This document shows positions 1 to 9,290 of a stretch of 64,000 nucleotides of DNA, one piece after another; the first letter of the stretch is position 1, and each line of letters starts with the position of its first letter. The notes beneath the pieces are model-generated. The model was not told the DNA's origin and made no database searches. It saw nothing but the letters and a program-made list of their open reading frames with translations. Source of the DNA: Chryseobacterium sp. MA9 (lineage in GTDB: Bacteria; Bacteroidota; Bacteroidia; Flavobacteriales; Weeksellaceae); the NCBI RefSeq assembly GCF_024399315.1, contig NZ_CP075170.1:2852001-2916000 (forward strand), written 5' to 3'. Position numbers and translations under genes: made by a program.

Positions 1-108
1 TACAACTACACATTTTTTACCCTCTGAAACCATTTTAGCAATAGTTCCGCCACATCCCAGCTCTACATCGTCAGGATGTGCTCCAAAAGCAAGTATATCA
101 GTTTTCAT
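1..108 (-). CDS. bshB1: Bacillithiol biosynthesis deacetylase BshB1 (N-terminal part)
   Basis: Only the first 36 codons are in the window; the gene runs off the left edge. The visible N-terminus begins [20 protein letters not shown] and contains the AHPDD zinc-binding motif of the PIG-L/LmbE deacetylase family. Within that family the sequence around [13 protein letters not shown] resembles BshB1, which deacetylates GlcNAc-malate to GlcN-malate in bacillithiol synthesis, a cytoplasmic step common in Bacteroidota. A hairpin separates it from the TPR gene upstream, so it is probably transcribed separately. The family is clear; the BshB1 subtype rests on a short stretch. Confidence 0.8.
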   Translation of the reverse strand, partial: MKTDILAFGAHPDDVELGCGGTIAKMVSEGKKCVVV

Positions 109-133
109 ATAATTCAAAGATAAGTTTAAAATA

Positions 134-166
134 AAAACTTCCCAAACATTACGAATGGGAAGTTTT
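134..166 (-). terminator. Terminator of the TPR gene
   Basis: An 11-bp inverted repeat (AAAACTTCCCA and TGGGAAGTTTT) lies just past the stop of the TPR gene. On the minus strand it is followed by a T-rich run, as in intrinsic terminators. Confidence 0.75.
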
Positions 167-190
167 AATATCTATAATTTACATTTTAAA

Positions 191-1843
191 TTACTTATTG
201 ATCTCTGCATTTAATTTTACAGCATCCTGATAAGTAGGATCTAACTGTAAAGACTTAGCAACATAATCTTTCGCTTTTGCAGCATCAGAATCTTTGCTCA
301 TGTATGCTACAGCGAAGTAAGCATAAGCAAGAGTTTGCTTGTTAGCTTCCTGGTCTGCCGGTTTTACTGTACTGATGAATTTCTCATAAGCTAATTTTGC
401 TGCTTCATTATTCCCAGCTTGTTGGTAAGAATATCCCTGGCTGTAATATGCCGGTGCCCAATCTGGAAGAAGAGCAGACATTTTTTGCCATGTAAGAATT
501 GCTCCGTTCCAGTTTTTAACATCCTGATAAGCTGTTGCCAACTTGAATAATGCATCAGAATCCTGACTATTAGCAGCAACCTGCTTTTTCAATGCTTCAA
601 TTGTAGGGTTTGTAGGTCCTTTATCAGCTTCAGCCTGAGAAGCACCACCACCTCCAGCGATGTTAGCTAATTCAAGATCCCATTTCATTGTTTCATCTTT
701 TGCAGCTTTTGCAATAGCAACTTTCTGCTGAGATTCAGCCATTAAAGCTGATTTTTTAGCAGCATCTTTTTCGTCTTTTGCTAAACCTGCAGCAATAAGC
801 CCTTGTAAACCTTGGTCAGCAGGCTGTATTCTTGTCTTTTCAGCTTGAGAAGCGAAAGTATCCATGTTCTGCTTAGCATCTGCATAGTTTTTATCTGCAT
901 ATGCCTGATAAGCTCTTAATTTGAACTTAATAGGGTCTTCAATTTTATCAAAGATTTTATCCAAAACAGTTTTAGAATTTGCGTAGTCTTCATTTGTGAA
1001 GTATAATTTTGCAATTTCTAACTGAGTATATGGATCTTCGTCAGCGTATTTTGTATAGTTGATAAGGTCTTGTGTTGCTTTTGCATTCTGCTGATATCTG
1101 ATATCATAACCAGCCAATGCTTTATAGGCAGGAGCATAAGTAGCATCTACACCAATAGCTTTATCAATGTTCTGCTTAGCTTGCTGCCATTGTTGTGCTG
1201 CCATCCACAAAGTTGCCATTCTTGTATAAACGGACGCTTTATTTTTAGCAGTAGGTAATGCTTTATCATAAGCAGACATAGCCTCTCCCGGCATTCTTTT
1301 TAATCTGTAAGCATCTCCTAATGTATAATAATAATGTGCAGGAACACCTTTTTTCTCAGCTTTCTCAATTGCCTTAGTCAAAAACTGGATAGCAAGATCA
1401 GGTGAACTGTTCTTTTCGAATAAAGTTAAAGCTTCCGCAGCTCTGAACAGAACTTCAGCATCTTTTTCTCTGGAATCAGTTACTACTTTCTGAATTTCAG
1501 CTACAGCATTTTTATCGCCTTTACCTAATTTAACAGCAGCTAAACCGATTTTGTTAAGATAGCTTTTTGCATCAGCAGCTAATCCTTTGTTGAAGCTTTC
1601 AGTTGCTTTAGCATAATCTGGTTCTCCCTGTCTTAAGAAAGTATTTCCCAAATAGAAGTAGTTTTCAGCTGTAGGCTCTTTAGCGATCATTTCAGTGAAA
1701 TTTGTTTTTGCCTGAGCAAATTTATCACTGTCTATACTGTTGATACCATCCTGCAATGTTTGTGCAGAGGCAAAACCGGTAAAAAATACCACGGCTGCTC
1801 CAAAAGCAATCTTCTTTACATTCATATTCATTATATCTTTCAT
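191..1843 (-). CDS. Exported tetratricopeptide repeat protein
   Basis: A 550-residue protein starting MKDIMNMNVKKIAFG. It has a signal peptide (hydrophobic AAVVFFTGFASA, likely cleaved before QTLQDG) followed by helical TPR units over most of the length; segments such as AENYFYLGNTFLRQGEPDYA and ALFKLATAYQDVKNWNGA are typical. TPR arrays are protein-interaction scaffolds, and no enzymatic motif is visible. An in-frame ATG at 1909 exists, but its 22 extra residues are not signal-like. ATGs at 1831 and 1825 are further alternatives. It follows a PstS-like lipoprotein and the TonB-ExbBD genes on the same strand and may be co-expressed with them. The periplasmic location is inferred from the signal peptide. 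Confidence 0.85.
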   Translation of the reverse strand: MKDIMNMNVKKIAFGAAVVFFTGFASAQTLQDGINSIDSDKFAQAKTNFTEMIAKEPTAENYFYLGNTFLRQGEPDYAKATESFNKGLAADAKSYLNKIGLAAVKLGKGDKNAVAEIQKVVTDSREKDAEVLFRAAEALTLFEKNSSPDLAIQFLTKAIEKAEKKGVPAHYYYTLGDAYRLKRMPGEAMSAYDKALPTAKNKASVYTRMATLWMAAQQWQQAKQNIDKAIGVDATYAPAYKALAGYDIRYQQNAKATQDLINYTKYADEDPYTQLEIAKLYFTNEDYANSKTVLDKIFDKIEDPIKFKLRAYQAYADKNYADAKQNMDTFASQAEKTRIQPADQGLQGLIAAGLAKDEKDAAKKSALMAESQQKVAIAKAAKDETMKWDLELANIAGGGGASQAEADKGPTNPTIEALKKQVAANSQDSDALFKLATAYQDVKNWNGAILTWQKMSALLPDWAPAYYSQGYSYQQAGNNEAAKLAYEKFISTVKPADQEANKQTLAYAYFAVAYMSKDSDAAKAKDYVAKSLQLDPTYQDAVKLNAEINK

Positions 1844-1934
1844 TTTATATTTTCTAATAATTGAGTTATATTCTACACAATTTTCAGACCAAATCAATAT
1901 TTTTAACAAGGCTAAATTGTGAATTTAATATTTT

Positions 1935-2807
1935 TTAACGCATCTGAACTTCTCTCTTATAAATGTTATAAGGCTGCAGACCTTCTTTCTGCACAATTTT
2001 TTGCCCTAAATGGGTGCACGAAAATCTTATAAATCCATTGGCAATATTAAAATTACCTTCATTAATCAAGAAATAAAGAACTCTTGTAAATGGATATTCC
2101 ATTGTTCGAAGCCCTTCAAAATCTGCATTGTAAAGCTTCCCTTTTTCTACAATAGGGAGAATTTTAACCATTTCTCTTAGTTTCTCAGAAGTTTTATCAT
2201 AAGGACGGCTAAAAGTATTAAGCCCTACAACCCCTATTTTATCAGGATATTTCCCTAATTCCTCTATGATCTTCTGATTTCCCGGAATAATGGAAAATTG
2301 AAGGTCCTTTGGCTGTTTTTTTAATTTTTCAGCTACAAAATTCAGATTACTTGAGTTGGTTCCATCGAAAATGAAGTCCTTTTTATCAGACATCAGCCCA
2401 CTATTGATTTCCTCCATTGAAATATTTTCTTTCGGAGAATCTTTAGGAACTACAAAAACTACAGCGTCTGCAGCAAATTTAGCAGGAAGAAATTTTAAAT
2501 CTGTTCTTTCTTCGTATGTTTTTATTTCTTCAGGAGTAAGATTTCTGGACATCACCACCACTTTAGCACTTCCCTTCAGAAGATCGAGAAGTCCCAAATC
2601 TTCTTTTTTGGTTTCTACTTTGATGTGAGTTTCAGGGTAATTGATCATATAGCCGTCAGCCAATGCTTCTGTGACACTTTGAAAAGACTCGTCAGTAAAA
2701 ATTGTAAGATCACCTTTGTGATAAGAAGGAGCATTTTTCTCCTTTTTGCAACTTGCAAGCATTATGCTTAAAACAAAAATTACTGCAAGCTTAAAACTAT
2801 TCTTCAT
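1935..2807 (-). CDS. PstS-like phosphate-type substrate-binding lipoprotein
   Basis: About 290 residues beginning MKNSFKLAVIFVLS with a lipobox LASC (Cys20), so probably a lipoprotein. The body resembles the PstS/PBP-like family: an early DLTIFTDESFQSVTEAL segment, a SAKVVVMSRNLT segment and an AADAVVFVVPKDSP segment follow the usual order of phosphate-binding proteins. No pstC, pstA or pstB is nearby, so the role may not be phosphate uptake. In this place, beside a TonB-ExbBD operon, it may serve energised outer-membrane transport (inference). Its start overlaps the end of the small membrane protein gene by 11 bases, indicating translational coupling. The longer start at 2858 adds non-signal sequence and was not used. 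Confidence 0.8.
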   Translation of the reverse strand: MKNSFKLAVIFVLSIMLASCKKEKNAPSYHKGDLTIFTDESFQSVTEALADGYMINYPETHIKVETKKEDLGLLDLLKGSAKVVVMSRNLTPEEIKTYEERTDLKFLPAKFAADAVVFVVPKDSPKENISMEEINSGLMSDKKDFIFDGTNSSNLNFVAEKLKKQPKDLQFSIIPGNQKIIEELGKYPDKIGVVGLNTFSRPYDKTSEKLREMVKILPIVEKGKLYNADFEGLRTMEYPFTRVLYFLINEGNFNIANGFIRFSCTHLGQKIVQKEGLQPYNIYKREVQMR

Positions 2808-2994
2808 TTCTCGATTTTTTAATTCTTGAGATCGCTCTGTAAATTCTGAAAATACCATAAATAACCAGTACTACACCTAGTGCATAGGCAACAGCAGGTT
2901 CCAAAATAGTAAAGAAGAATTTGTAGACAATCACTACAATTCCTAAAACGATATAAAACAATCCCGTAACCAGGGATAACCAATTGAACATCAT
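2797..2994 (-). CDS. Small two-helix membrane protein
   Basis: A 65-residue protein with two hydrophobic helices (roughly residues 5-27 and 35-52) and a basic tail ending RIKKSRNEE, consistent with a small inner-membrane protein. Function is not recognised. Its 3' end overlaps the PstS-like lipoprotein start by 11 bases, which supports a real coupled gene. A second ATG immediately follows the first. A strong palindromic terminator separates it from tonB upstream, so it probably starts a new transcription unit with the lipoprotein. Confidence 0.7.
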   Translation of the reverse strand: MMFNWLSLVTGLFYIVLGIVVIVYKFFFTILEPAVAYALGVVLVIYGIFRIYRAISRIKKSRNEE

Positions 2995-3013
2995 GTAACA
3001 AAAATACCAAAAA

Positions 3014-3049
3014 AAATAAAAAGAGAAGCATATGCTTCTCTTTTTATTT
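3014..3049 (-). terminator. 36-bp perfect palindrome, tonB operon terminator
   Basis: A perfect inverted repeat centred on GCATATGC with AGAGAAGC arms and A/T runs on both sides. It lies between the tonB stop and the next gene and would form a terminator hairpin in either direction. Confidence 0.8.
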
Positions 3050-3069
3050 ATATATTGAATAAATAAGTC

Positions 3070-3912
3070 TTATTCAAAGTTCATAGTAAATGGTACACTA
3101 TAATAAGATCTAACGCTCTCCCCGTTTCTCTTCGCAGGAGTCCATTTTTTAAGTTTCTTAACTACACGTACAGCTTCACTGTTAAAGTCACCATTTGGAG
3201 ATTTCTCTTCAATAGTAACTGCAGAAACAGTTCCGTCTTTTTCTACAACGAACTTCAGCTTAGCTTTAAGCGTTCCTTCGCCTCCTTCCATTAGAGAAGT
3301 ATCAAAGTTATCTCCCAAGAACTTTCTTAATGCTCCCATACCTCCAGGATATTCTGCAGACTGGTCAACATCTTTGTAGATCTCGTTAGGATTATTTGCT
3401 TTCACCTCTGCTGTACTAGCTTTAGTACCTGTAGATGGTGGTGGCGGTGGTGGCGTATAAGCCGGAGCTTTTACCCCCTCCTGATTATTCAAACCAGTTG
3501 TAGTTTCCAACTGCTTAGAAATCGGTGGTGGTGGAGTTTCAATTTTCGGAGCTTTTACAGGCTCAGGAACTACGTTCTGAATCACTTCAATTTTCTCCTC
3601 TTCTTTTGGAGGTGGAGGTGGCGGAGGTGGTTCTTCTTCCTTAGGCTGCTCAATAATCGGATCTTCTTCGATAATATCTACTAGATCTGCCTTTACTTCT
3701 TGTTTAGGCGGAGCTGTAAGATTTTTAATCGTAAGATAGATGAACGGAGACAAAGCTGCCAAAAGGAATAATGCTGTTCCGATGATAAAAGACTTTGTTA
3801 AAAGTCTCGGATACTGATGTCTAATATCGTAGGCACCATATTCCTTGTTTCTATTTTCAAATACGATTTCGTCTAGAGTAAGATTCTGACCGTATACATT
3901 TTCATCTGCCAT
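3070..3912 (-). CDS. tonB: TonB energy transducer
   Basis: A 280-residue TonB protein. The cytoplasmic start (MADENVYGQNLTLDEI, then NRNKEYGAYDIR) is the usual Bacteroidota form. One transmembrane helix follows at about residues 40-65, then a long periplasmic proline/glutamate-rich linker with PPPPPPP runs, and a C-terminal TonB domain (YPGGMGALRKFL through VRVVKKLKKWTPAKRNGESV). It transmits proton-motive force from ExbBD to TonB-dependent outer-membrane receptors. It is the last gene of the exbB-exbD-exbD-tonB operon, with 29 bases between it and the preceding exbD. Confidence 0.93.
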   Translation of the reverse strand: MADENVYGQNLTLDEIVFENRNKEYGAYDIRHQYPRLLTKSFIIGTALFLLAALSPFIYLTIKNLTAPPKQEVKADLVDIIEEDPIIEQPKEEEPPPPPPPPKEEEKIEVIQNVVPEPVKAPKIETPPPPISKQLETTTGLNNQEGVKAPAYTPPPPPPSTGTKASTAEVKANNPNEIYKDVDQSAEYPGGMGALRKFLGDNFDTSLMEGGEGTLKAKLKFVVEKDGTVSAVTIEEKSPNGDFNSEAVRVVKKLKKWTPAKRNGESVRSYYSVPFTMNFE

Positions 3913-3941
3913 AGATTAGATATAACAATTTTATGGTTAAA

Positions 3942-4511
3942 TTACTTTGTAGCAGCAGCTGGTGCAGCAGCACCTCCTACTTTTTTCTCATAAATAGCTT
4001 TTTCCCAAGGCTTGATATCAGTAACACCGTACTGCTCACTTTTGGTAATTGCCATTTCGTCAAGAATATCAACAAAGTTCTTATATACAGCATCGTCAGT
4101 TGGCTTAATGATCACGGTAAATTTCGTTTGATCTGCAGCTCTAGATTTTGCCTGCTGAATTACTTTTCTAATTCCTTCTCTATCAAGAGTAGTTTCCATA
4201 AGAGTTTGGTCATTCAAGGATGTAGCATCCTGCTGGTGCCAAAATACTCTGTTATCTTTTCCTAATAAAATAGAAATTGAGTTAGAAAGTTTAATTTCTG
4301 TTGGAGGTGGTTTTTGTTTTTCATCTTTCGGTTTAGCCGGAAGACCCAAATCCATAACATTCGGTTTACTGAATGTAGTTGTGAACATAAAGAAGGTAAT
4401 CAATAGAAAACCCAAGTCCACCATCGGAGTCATATCGACTCTGGTACTCTGCTTCTTGGAACGGACCTTGCCGCCCTTGCCGCCTTTTTCTTGTACTTGT
4501 ACTTCTGCCAT
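3942..4511 (-). CDS. exbD: ExbD biopolymer transport protein (second copy)
   Basis: A 189-residue ExbD. The short cytoplasmic N-terminus contains RVDMTPMVDLGFLLITFFM, which carries the conserved transmembrane Asp used in proton movement. The periplasmic domain follows and ends with an Ala-rich tail. It forms the proton channel complex with ExbB and works with TonB. It sits 11 bases after the other exbD in the same operon. The orphan ExbD at 25563-26084 is a close paralogue that shares the TM segment, the NVMDLGLPAK motif and the TDIKPWE motif near the end. Confidence 0.93.
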   Translation of the reverse strand: MAEVQVQEKGGKGGKVRSKKQSTRVDMTPMVDLGFLLITFFMFTTTFSKPNVMDLGLPAKPKDEKQKPPPTEIKLSNSISILLGKDNRVFWHQQDATSLNDQTLMETTLDREGIRKVIQQAKSRAADQTKFTVIIKPTDDAVYKNFVDILDEMAITKSEQYGVTDIKPWEKAIYEKKVGGAAAPAAATK

Positions 4512-4522
4512 TTCTATCGATA

Positions 4523-5131
4523 TTATTCGTTAGGTTTACCTTCTTGTGATGTAATCAACCAAAATTTAAGAAAATCAATATCTCTTAAACCCTCAAATAG
4601 ACTTTTAACTTTAGGGTACTGAGTTGTAACGTCACCTTTAATAGCTAACTTGTAGTCAGGATTAACGCTCAAACTTTCTTTTACCCAATCAATTAATTGT
4701 TTATTTGTACTGTCCATAGGAATACCTGTAGGACTCTTATAATTTTTCTGCTCATCTGCAGGCATATCCAAATACCCCTTAAGTTGGTTCATTGGAACTC
4801 CAATTGCCTGAATTTTCTGGAAAGCTGCTTTTTGATTGTTGTCAAAAGTAATCCCATACTTTTGCCCCATTTTATCCAAAAGTGCAAGTCTTTCTGATGC
4901 ATTTTCTACTGGTTGGAAATAGAATTTTCCGTCCGGAGTAGCGTTGATAGTCATTAAACTAGCATCAGGAAGCAATTTTTCCGAAATTGAAGATGGCGGT
5001 TTGATCTGCTCCACGTCAGGTTTTTTAAACTGAGTGGTCAAGATAAAGAACGTAAGGAGTAGGAACGCAACGTCACACATTGCAGTCATGTCCGTAATTA
5101 CTCCATGTCTTTTTGGTTTGACTCTCGCCAT
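4523..5131 (-). CDS. exbD: ExbD biopolymer transport protein (first copy)
   Basis: A 202-residue ExbD with the N-terminal motif ITDMTAMCDVAFLLLTFFIL, including the conserved Asp at the start of the single transmembrane helix. Its periplasmic domain is longer than in E. coli ExbD and carries an insertion around residues 90-130 (DMPADEQKNYKSPTGIPMD region). Two different ExbDs beside one ExbB is a common Bacteroidota arrangement, and the two may form a hetero-oligomeric channel (inference). It lies 61 bases downstream of exbB. Confidence 0.92.
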   Translation of the reverse strand: MARVKPKRHGVITDMTAMCDVAFLLLTFFILTTQFKKPDVEQIKPPSSISEKLLPDASLMTINATPDGKFYFQPVENASERLALLDKMGQKYGITFDNNQKAAFQKIQAIGVPMNQLKGYLDMPADEQKNYKSPTGIPMDSTNKQLIDWVKESLSVNPDYKLAIKGDVTTQYPKVKSLFEGLRDIDFLKFWLITSQEGKPNE

Positions 5132-5192
5132 TATTATAAAATATTTTTAATTAAACTTCTTTTAATTGCTAATGCAAATATCTTGCTAATTC

Positions 5193-6056
5193 TTAGTTGA
5201 ATTCAGCGAAAGATTGTTGGATACTCATAGAGATCTCGTCGATCTTGTAAGTTAATCCGTCAATTTTAGATGTAAAGAAGTTATAAAGGATAATAGCAAT
5301 TGCTGAAGTACCAATACCTAATGCTGTGTTGATCAAGGCTTCAGAGATACCTGTAGATAGAGCAGCAGCATCCGGAGTACCACCTCCTGAACCTAATGCG
5401 AAGAATGCCTTGATCATCCCGATTACCGTTCCAAGTAGTGCTACTAACGTTGCAACAGTACCTAAAGTAGAAAGGATCATCATGTTTTTCTCAAGCATTG
5501 GCATCTCAAGAGTAGTAGCTTCTTCGATAGCTTTGTTAAGAGCTACCATTTTCTGCTCTTTATTTAATGTAGTATCGTGAGAAAGTGCTTTGTAAGTAGT
5601 AAGACCTTCTTTTACTACGTTACCTACAGAACCTTGTTGTCTGTCACACTCTTCGATAGCTTCGTCAATTTTGTTTTGGTTAAGTAAGCTTCTTACTTGT
5701 ACAACGAAGTTGTCTAAGTTTCCTTTTCCTGCTGCTTTACCAAGAACGAAATATCTTTCAAAAGAGAAAACGATTACAGTAATCATGAAAGTAATCAAGA
5801 TTGGTACGATAACCCCTCCTTTGTAGATAATACCTAAAAACGATTCTGGGTGAATGTCTTTTCCTTCAACACTTGAAAAGGCTACAGACCCACTTCCTAG
5901 TTTATCTGCATCTTTAAAGTTTCCTGGGCTACCAAGAACGAATAAATAAATACATACTCCTATAATAAATAGAATAGGAATAATAACAGCTGGATTTAAA
6001 CCTCCTGCCTTTCTAGCAACTACTTGCTCATCATTTTTTGAAACATTCATTTCCAT
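5193..6056 (-). CDS. exbB: ExbB/TolQ/MotA family proton channel
   Basis: A 287-residue inner-membrane protein, the first gene of the operon. It has an N-terminal helix (VIIPILFIIGVCIYLFV), then a helix near residues 80-100 (VPILITFMITVIVFSFERYF), a cytoplasmic region and a C-terminal pair of helices. The region LGTVIGMIKAF followed by SEALINTALGI is the conserved MotA/TolQ/ExbB core. It forms the pentameric proton channel with ExbD. A TAnnTTTG -7-like element on the minus strand lies at 6107-6114 without a clear -33 partner. Confidence 0.93.
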   Translation of the reverse strand: MEMNVSKNDEQVVARKAGGLNPAVIIPILFIIGVCIYLFVLGSPGNFKDADKLGSGSVAFSSVEGKDIHPESFLGIIYKGGVIVPILITFMITVIVFSFERYFVLGKAAGKGNLDNFVVQVRSLLNQNKIDEAIEECDRQQGSVGNVVKEGLTTYKALSHDTTLNKEQKMVALNKAIEEATTLEMPMLEKNMMILSTLGTVATLVALLGTVIGMIKAFFALGSGGGTPDAAALSTGISEALINTALGIGTSAIAIILYNFFTSKIDGLTYKIDEISMSIQQSFAEFN

Positions 6057-6296
6057 ATTTAACTAAATTATATTGTTTTAAAATTTTACAGGGTGTAAAT
6101 TAAAGGCAAAATTAATTAAAATGCAAGAGTCTTAATTAAACATTTTGCTTTTTTTTGATAAAGAAATTTTAATACGATTTCGATATAATAATTATTTTTA
6201 AATATTTTATTTATTTTCCCCAAATTTAACATTTGAGTTAAAAAATCAAAAAAATAAGACACCCATTTTTTTTAATTTCCCAATGTTAAATTTTAT

Positions 6297-9110
6297 TTAA
6301 ATTACGATATTCACAATACGGTGAGGGACTACAATGATTTTTTTAGGGGTTTTGCCCTCCAAAATCTGTTGCATTTTATCACTTGAAATCACCAAATCTT
6401 CCACTTCCTTGGCAGATAATTGAGCTGAAAGTGAAATTTTGAACTTCATTTTACCATTTACACTTACCGGATATTGAATTTCGTCTTCAACCAGATAATC
6501 TTCATTTAATACCGGAAATTTTTCAAATTCAATAGACGTATTGTGTCCTAACAAACTCCATAGTTCTTCACAGATGTGAGGAGCATACGGAGAAATGATA
6601 ACGGCCAGTGGCTCTAAAATATTGCGCTTGTTGCATTTTATTTTCTGAAGCTCGTTCACAGCAATCATAAAGGACGATACAGATGTATTAAATGAGAAGT
6701 TCTCAATATCATATACCACCTTCTTTATTAAAGTATGTAAAACTTTATATTCTTCTTTTGTAGGTTCTTCTTCTGAAACTTCAAATACATCTCCATTGAA
6801 GTACAGGTTCCAGAATTTTTTAAGGAAACCATAAACTCCACTTAATCCCTGAGTATTCCAAGGTTTGGATTGTTCCAGTGGGCCTAAGAACATTTCGTAT
6901 AATCTTAATCCATCTGCTCCGTACTCTTCACAGATATCATCAGGATTTACTACATTGTATTTTGACTTGGACATTTTTTCTACTTCACGGTCTGTGATGT
7001 ATTTTCCATCTTCCAGAATAAATTCTGCATTAGCATAATCAGGTCTCCATGCTTTGAAAGCTTCTGTATCCAATTCGTCAGAAGTTCCTTTTAATAAGGA
7101 TACGTCAACGTGGATCTGCTGAGTCTGATAATTTCCTGCCAGATTTTTAGAAACATATTGATTAGTTCCGTCAATTCTATATACATATGCACTCATTCCT
7201 AAGATCATCCCCTGGTTGATCAATTTCTGGAATGGCTCATCATGATTGATATATCCTCTGTCTTTTAAGAACATGTTCCAGAAACGGGAATATAATAAGT
7301 GACCGGTTGCGTGCTCACTGCCTCCAATATATAAATCTACCTGTCCCCAATAGTCTGAAAGATTCTTTGCACAGAATTCTCCGTCATTTTGCGGATCCAT
7401 ATATCTAAGGAAATACCATGAGCTTCCAGCCCAACCTGGCATAGTAGATAATTCTAACGGGAAAATAGTTTTATCATCAACCAGATCTGTAGCAACTACT
7501 TTTTGGTTAGCTTCATCCCAGGCAAATTCTTTCGCATTCCCTAATGGTGGATCTCCGTCTTCTGTAGGTAAGTATTTTTCAACTTCAGGAAGTTCCAATG
7601 GTAAAGCAGAAGCTGGCAACGTGTAAGGCATTCCATCCTTATAATATATAGGAACAGGTTCTCCCCAATAACGTTGTCTTGAGAAAATTGCATCACGCTG
7701 TCTGTAGTTCGTTGTTCCATGACCGATTCCTTTGGTTTCGATCTCTGAAATTATTTTTGACTTTGCATCATTATAATTCAATCCGTTTAAGAAATCAGAA
7801 TTTACACAAACGGAATCTTTGGAATCAAAAGATTTTTCCTGAATGTCTTCTTCTGTCTCTACAACTTTTTTAATTTCCAGGTTGAATTTCTTTGCAAATC
7901 TGTGGTCACGTTCATCATGTGCCGGAACAGCCATTACCGCTCCTGTTCCATATCCCATCAACACATAGTCTGAAATATAGATCGGCATTTTTTCATTGCT
8001 GAACGGATTGATTGCATAACTTCCTGTGAAAGCTCCACTCACGTTTTTCACGTCAGACATTCTGTCTCTTTCCGTTTTTTTGGAGGTTTCTTCAATATAA
8101 GTATCTATTTCTACTTTTTGAGCATCAGTAGTGATTGCTTCTACTAAAGGATTTTCCGGAGCCAATACCATAAAAGTTGCTCCAAATATAGTATCAGGTC
8201 TTGTTGTAAATACCTCAACGGTTTCATCATGGCTTTCTACCTTGAACTGAACCTGTGCTCCCTGAGACTTACCGATCCAGTATTCCTGGGAGTCTTTCAA
8301 AGGCTGCGGCCAGTCTAAAGTATTCAATCCTTGTAATAATCTTTCAGAGTATGCAGAAATTCTCATACTCCACTGCATCATTTTCTTTTGGAAAACAGGG
8401 AACCCTCCTCTTTCAGATTTTCCGTCTTTTACTTCATCGTTTGCCAATACAGTTCCTAATGCAGGGCACCAGTTTACAGTGGTTTCTGCTCTGTAAGCAA
8501 GACGATAGTTTAACAGGATATCTTCTTTATCAAGATCGGAAGCACTCTTCCATTCTTCTGCTGTGAAATTTAATTCGTCATTCTGATTGGCATTTAATTC
8601 TTCTGTTCCTTTTTCTTCAAAATGTTGAATCAGGGAATCAATAGATTCTGCCTTGTCGGTATTTTTATTATACCAAGAGTGGTACAGCTGGATAAAGATC
8701 CATTGTGTCCATTTATAATAAGACGCATCTGAAGTTCTTACTTCTCTGCTCCAATCGAATGAAAATCCGATTTTTCTTAACTGTTCTTCGTATCTGTTGA
8801 TATTCTGTTCTGTAGTAATAGCCGGATGCTGTCCTGTCTGGATAGCATACTGCTCAGCAGGAAGCCCAAAGCTGTCATATCCTACCGGGTGAAGAACATT
8901 AAATCCCTGATGTCTCTTATATCTTGCATAGATATCCGATGCTATATATCCCAGCGGGTGACCTACGTGAAGACCTGCTCCGGATGGATACGGAAACATA
9001 TCGAGTACGTAAAATTTGGGTTTATCTGTATTATTAGAGGTTTTATAGGTTTGATTTTCCTCCCAGTATTTCTGCCACTTTTTTTCTATCTGCTGATGAT
9101 CGTAAAACAC
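6297..9110 (-). CDS. leuS: Leucyl-tRNA synthetase
   Basis: A 937-residue class I synthetase that charges tRNA-Leu. The HIGH motif appears as HVGH at residues 48-51 (PYPSGAGLHVGHP context) and KMSKS lies near residue 711. The CP1 editing domain includes the TTRPDTIFGATF segment. An acidic insertion around residues 160-200, before the first zinc-type module, is typical of Bacteroidota LeuRS. The C-terminal anticodon-binding and extension domains are complete. It stands alone between AT-rich intergenic regions, with a minus-strand TAnnTTTG at 9174-9181 as a possible promoter -7 element. Confidence 0.97.
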   Translation of the reverse strand: MFYDHQQIEKKWQKYWEENQTYKTSNNTDKPKFYVLDMFPYPSGAGLHVGHPLGYIASDIYARYKRHQGFNVLHPVGYDSFGLPAEQYAIQTGQHPAITTEQNINRYEEQLRKIGFSFDWSREVRTSDASYYKWTQWIFIQLYHSWYNKNTDKAESIDSLIQHFEEKGTEELNANQNDELNFTAEEWKSASDLDKEDILLNYRLAYRAETTVNWCPALGTVLANDEVKDGKSERGGFPVFQKKMMQWSMRISAYSERLLQGLNTLDWPQPLKDSQEYWIGKSQGAQVQFKVESHDETVEVFTTRPDTIFGATFMVLAPENPLVEAITTDAQKVEIDTYIEETSKKTERDRMSDVKNVSGAFTGSYAINPFSNEKMPIYISDYVLMGYGTGAVMAVPAHDERDHRFAKKFNLEIKKVVETEEDIQEKSFDSKDSVCVNSDFLNGLNYNDAKSKIISEIETKGIGHGTTNYRQRDAIFSRQRYWGEPVPIYYKDGMPYTLPASALPLELPEVEKYLPTEDGDPPLGNAKEFAWDEANQKVVATDLVDDKTIFPLELSTMPGWAGSSWYFLRYMDPQNDGEFCAKNLSDYWGQVDLYIGGSEHATGHLLYSRFWNMFLKDRGYINHDEPFQKLINQGMILGMSAYVYRIDGTNQYVSKNLAGNYQTQQIHVDVSLLKGTSDELDTEAFKAWRPDYANAEFILEDGKYITDREVEKMSKSKYNVVNPDDICEEYGADGLRLYEMFLGPLEQSKPWNTQGLSGVYGFLKKFWNLYFNGDVFEVSEEEPTKEEYKVLHTLIKKVVYDIENFSFNTSVSSFMIAVNELQKIKCNKRNILEPLAVIISPYAPHICEELWSLLGHNTSIEFEKFPVLNEDYLVEDEIQYPVSVNGKMKFKISLSAQLSAKEVEDLVISSDKMQQILEGKTPKKIIVVPHRIVNIVI

Positions 9111-9237
9111 TTTATATATATGTTATATGTTAGACTTTAAAATATTGAATTATTTTCTTTTTAACAAGATTCACAAAAATAATGATTTTAAAGTAAATGG
9201 AAATTTAATTTATGATGAATTGCAATTCTATCCCAAC

Positions 9238-9269
9238 AAAAAAATCCCATCCGGAGATGAGATCTGTTT
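9238..9269 (-). terminator. Terminator of the lipocalin-like gene
   Basis: An imperfect stem pairing CTCATC-type and GATGGGAT arms, followed on the minus strand by a seven-T run, just beyond the stop of the lipoprotein gene. Confidence 0.6.
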
Positions 9270-9290
9270 TATATCCTGAAGTATATACTA

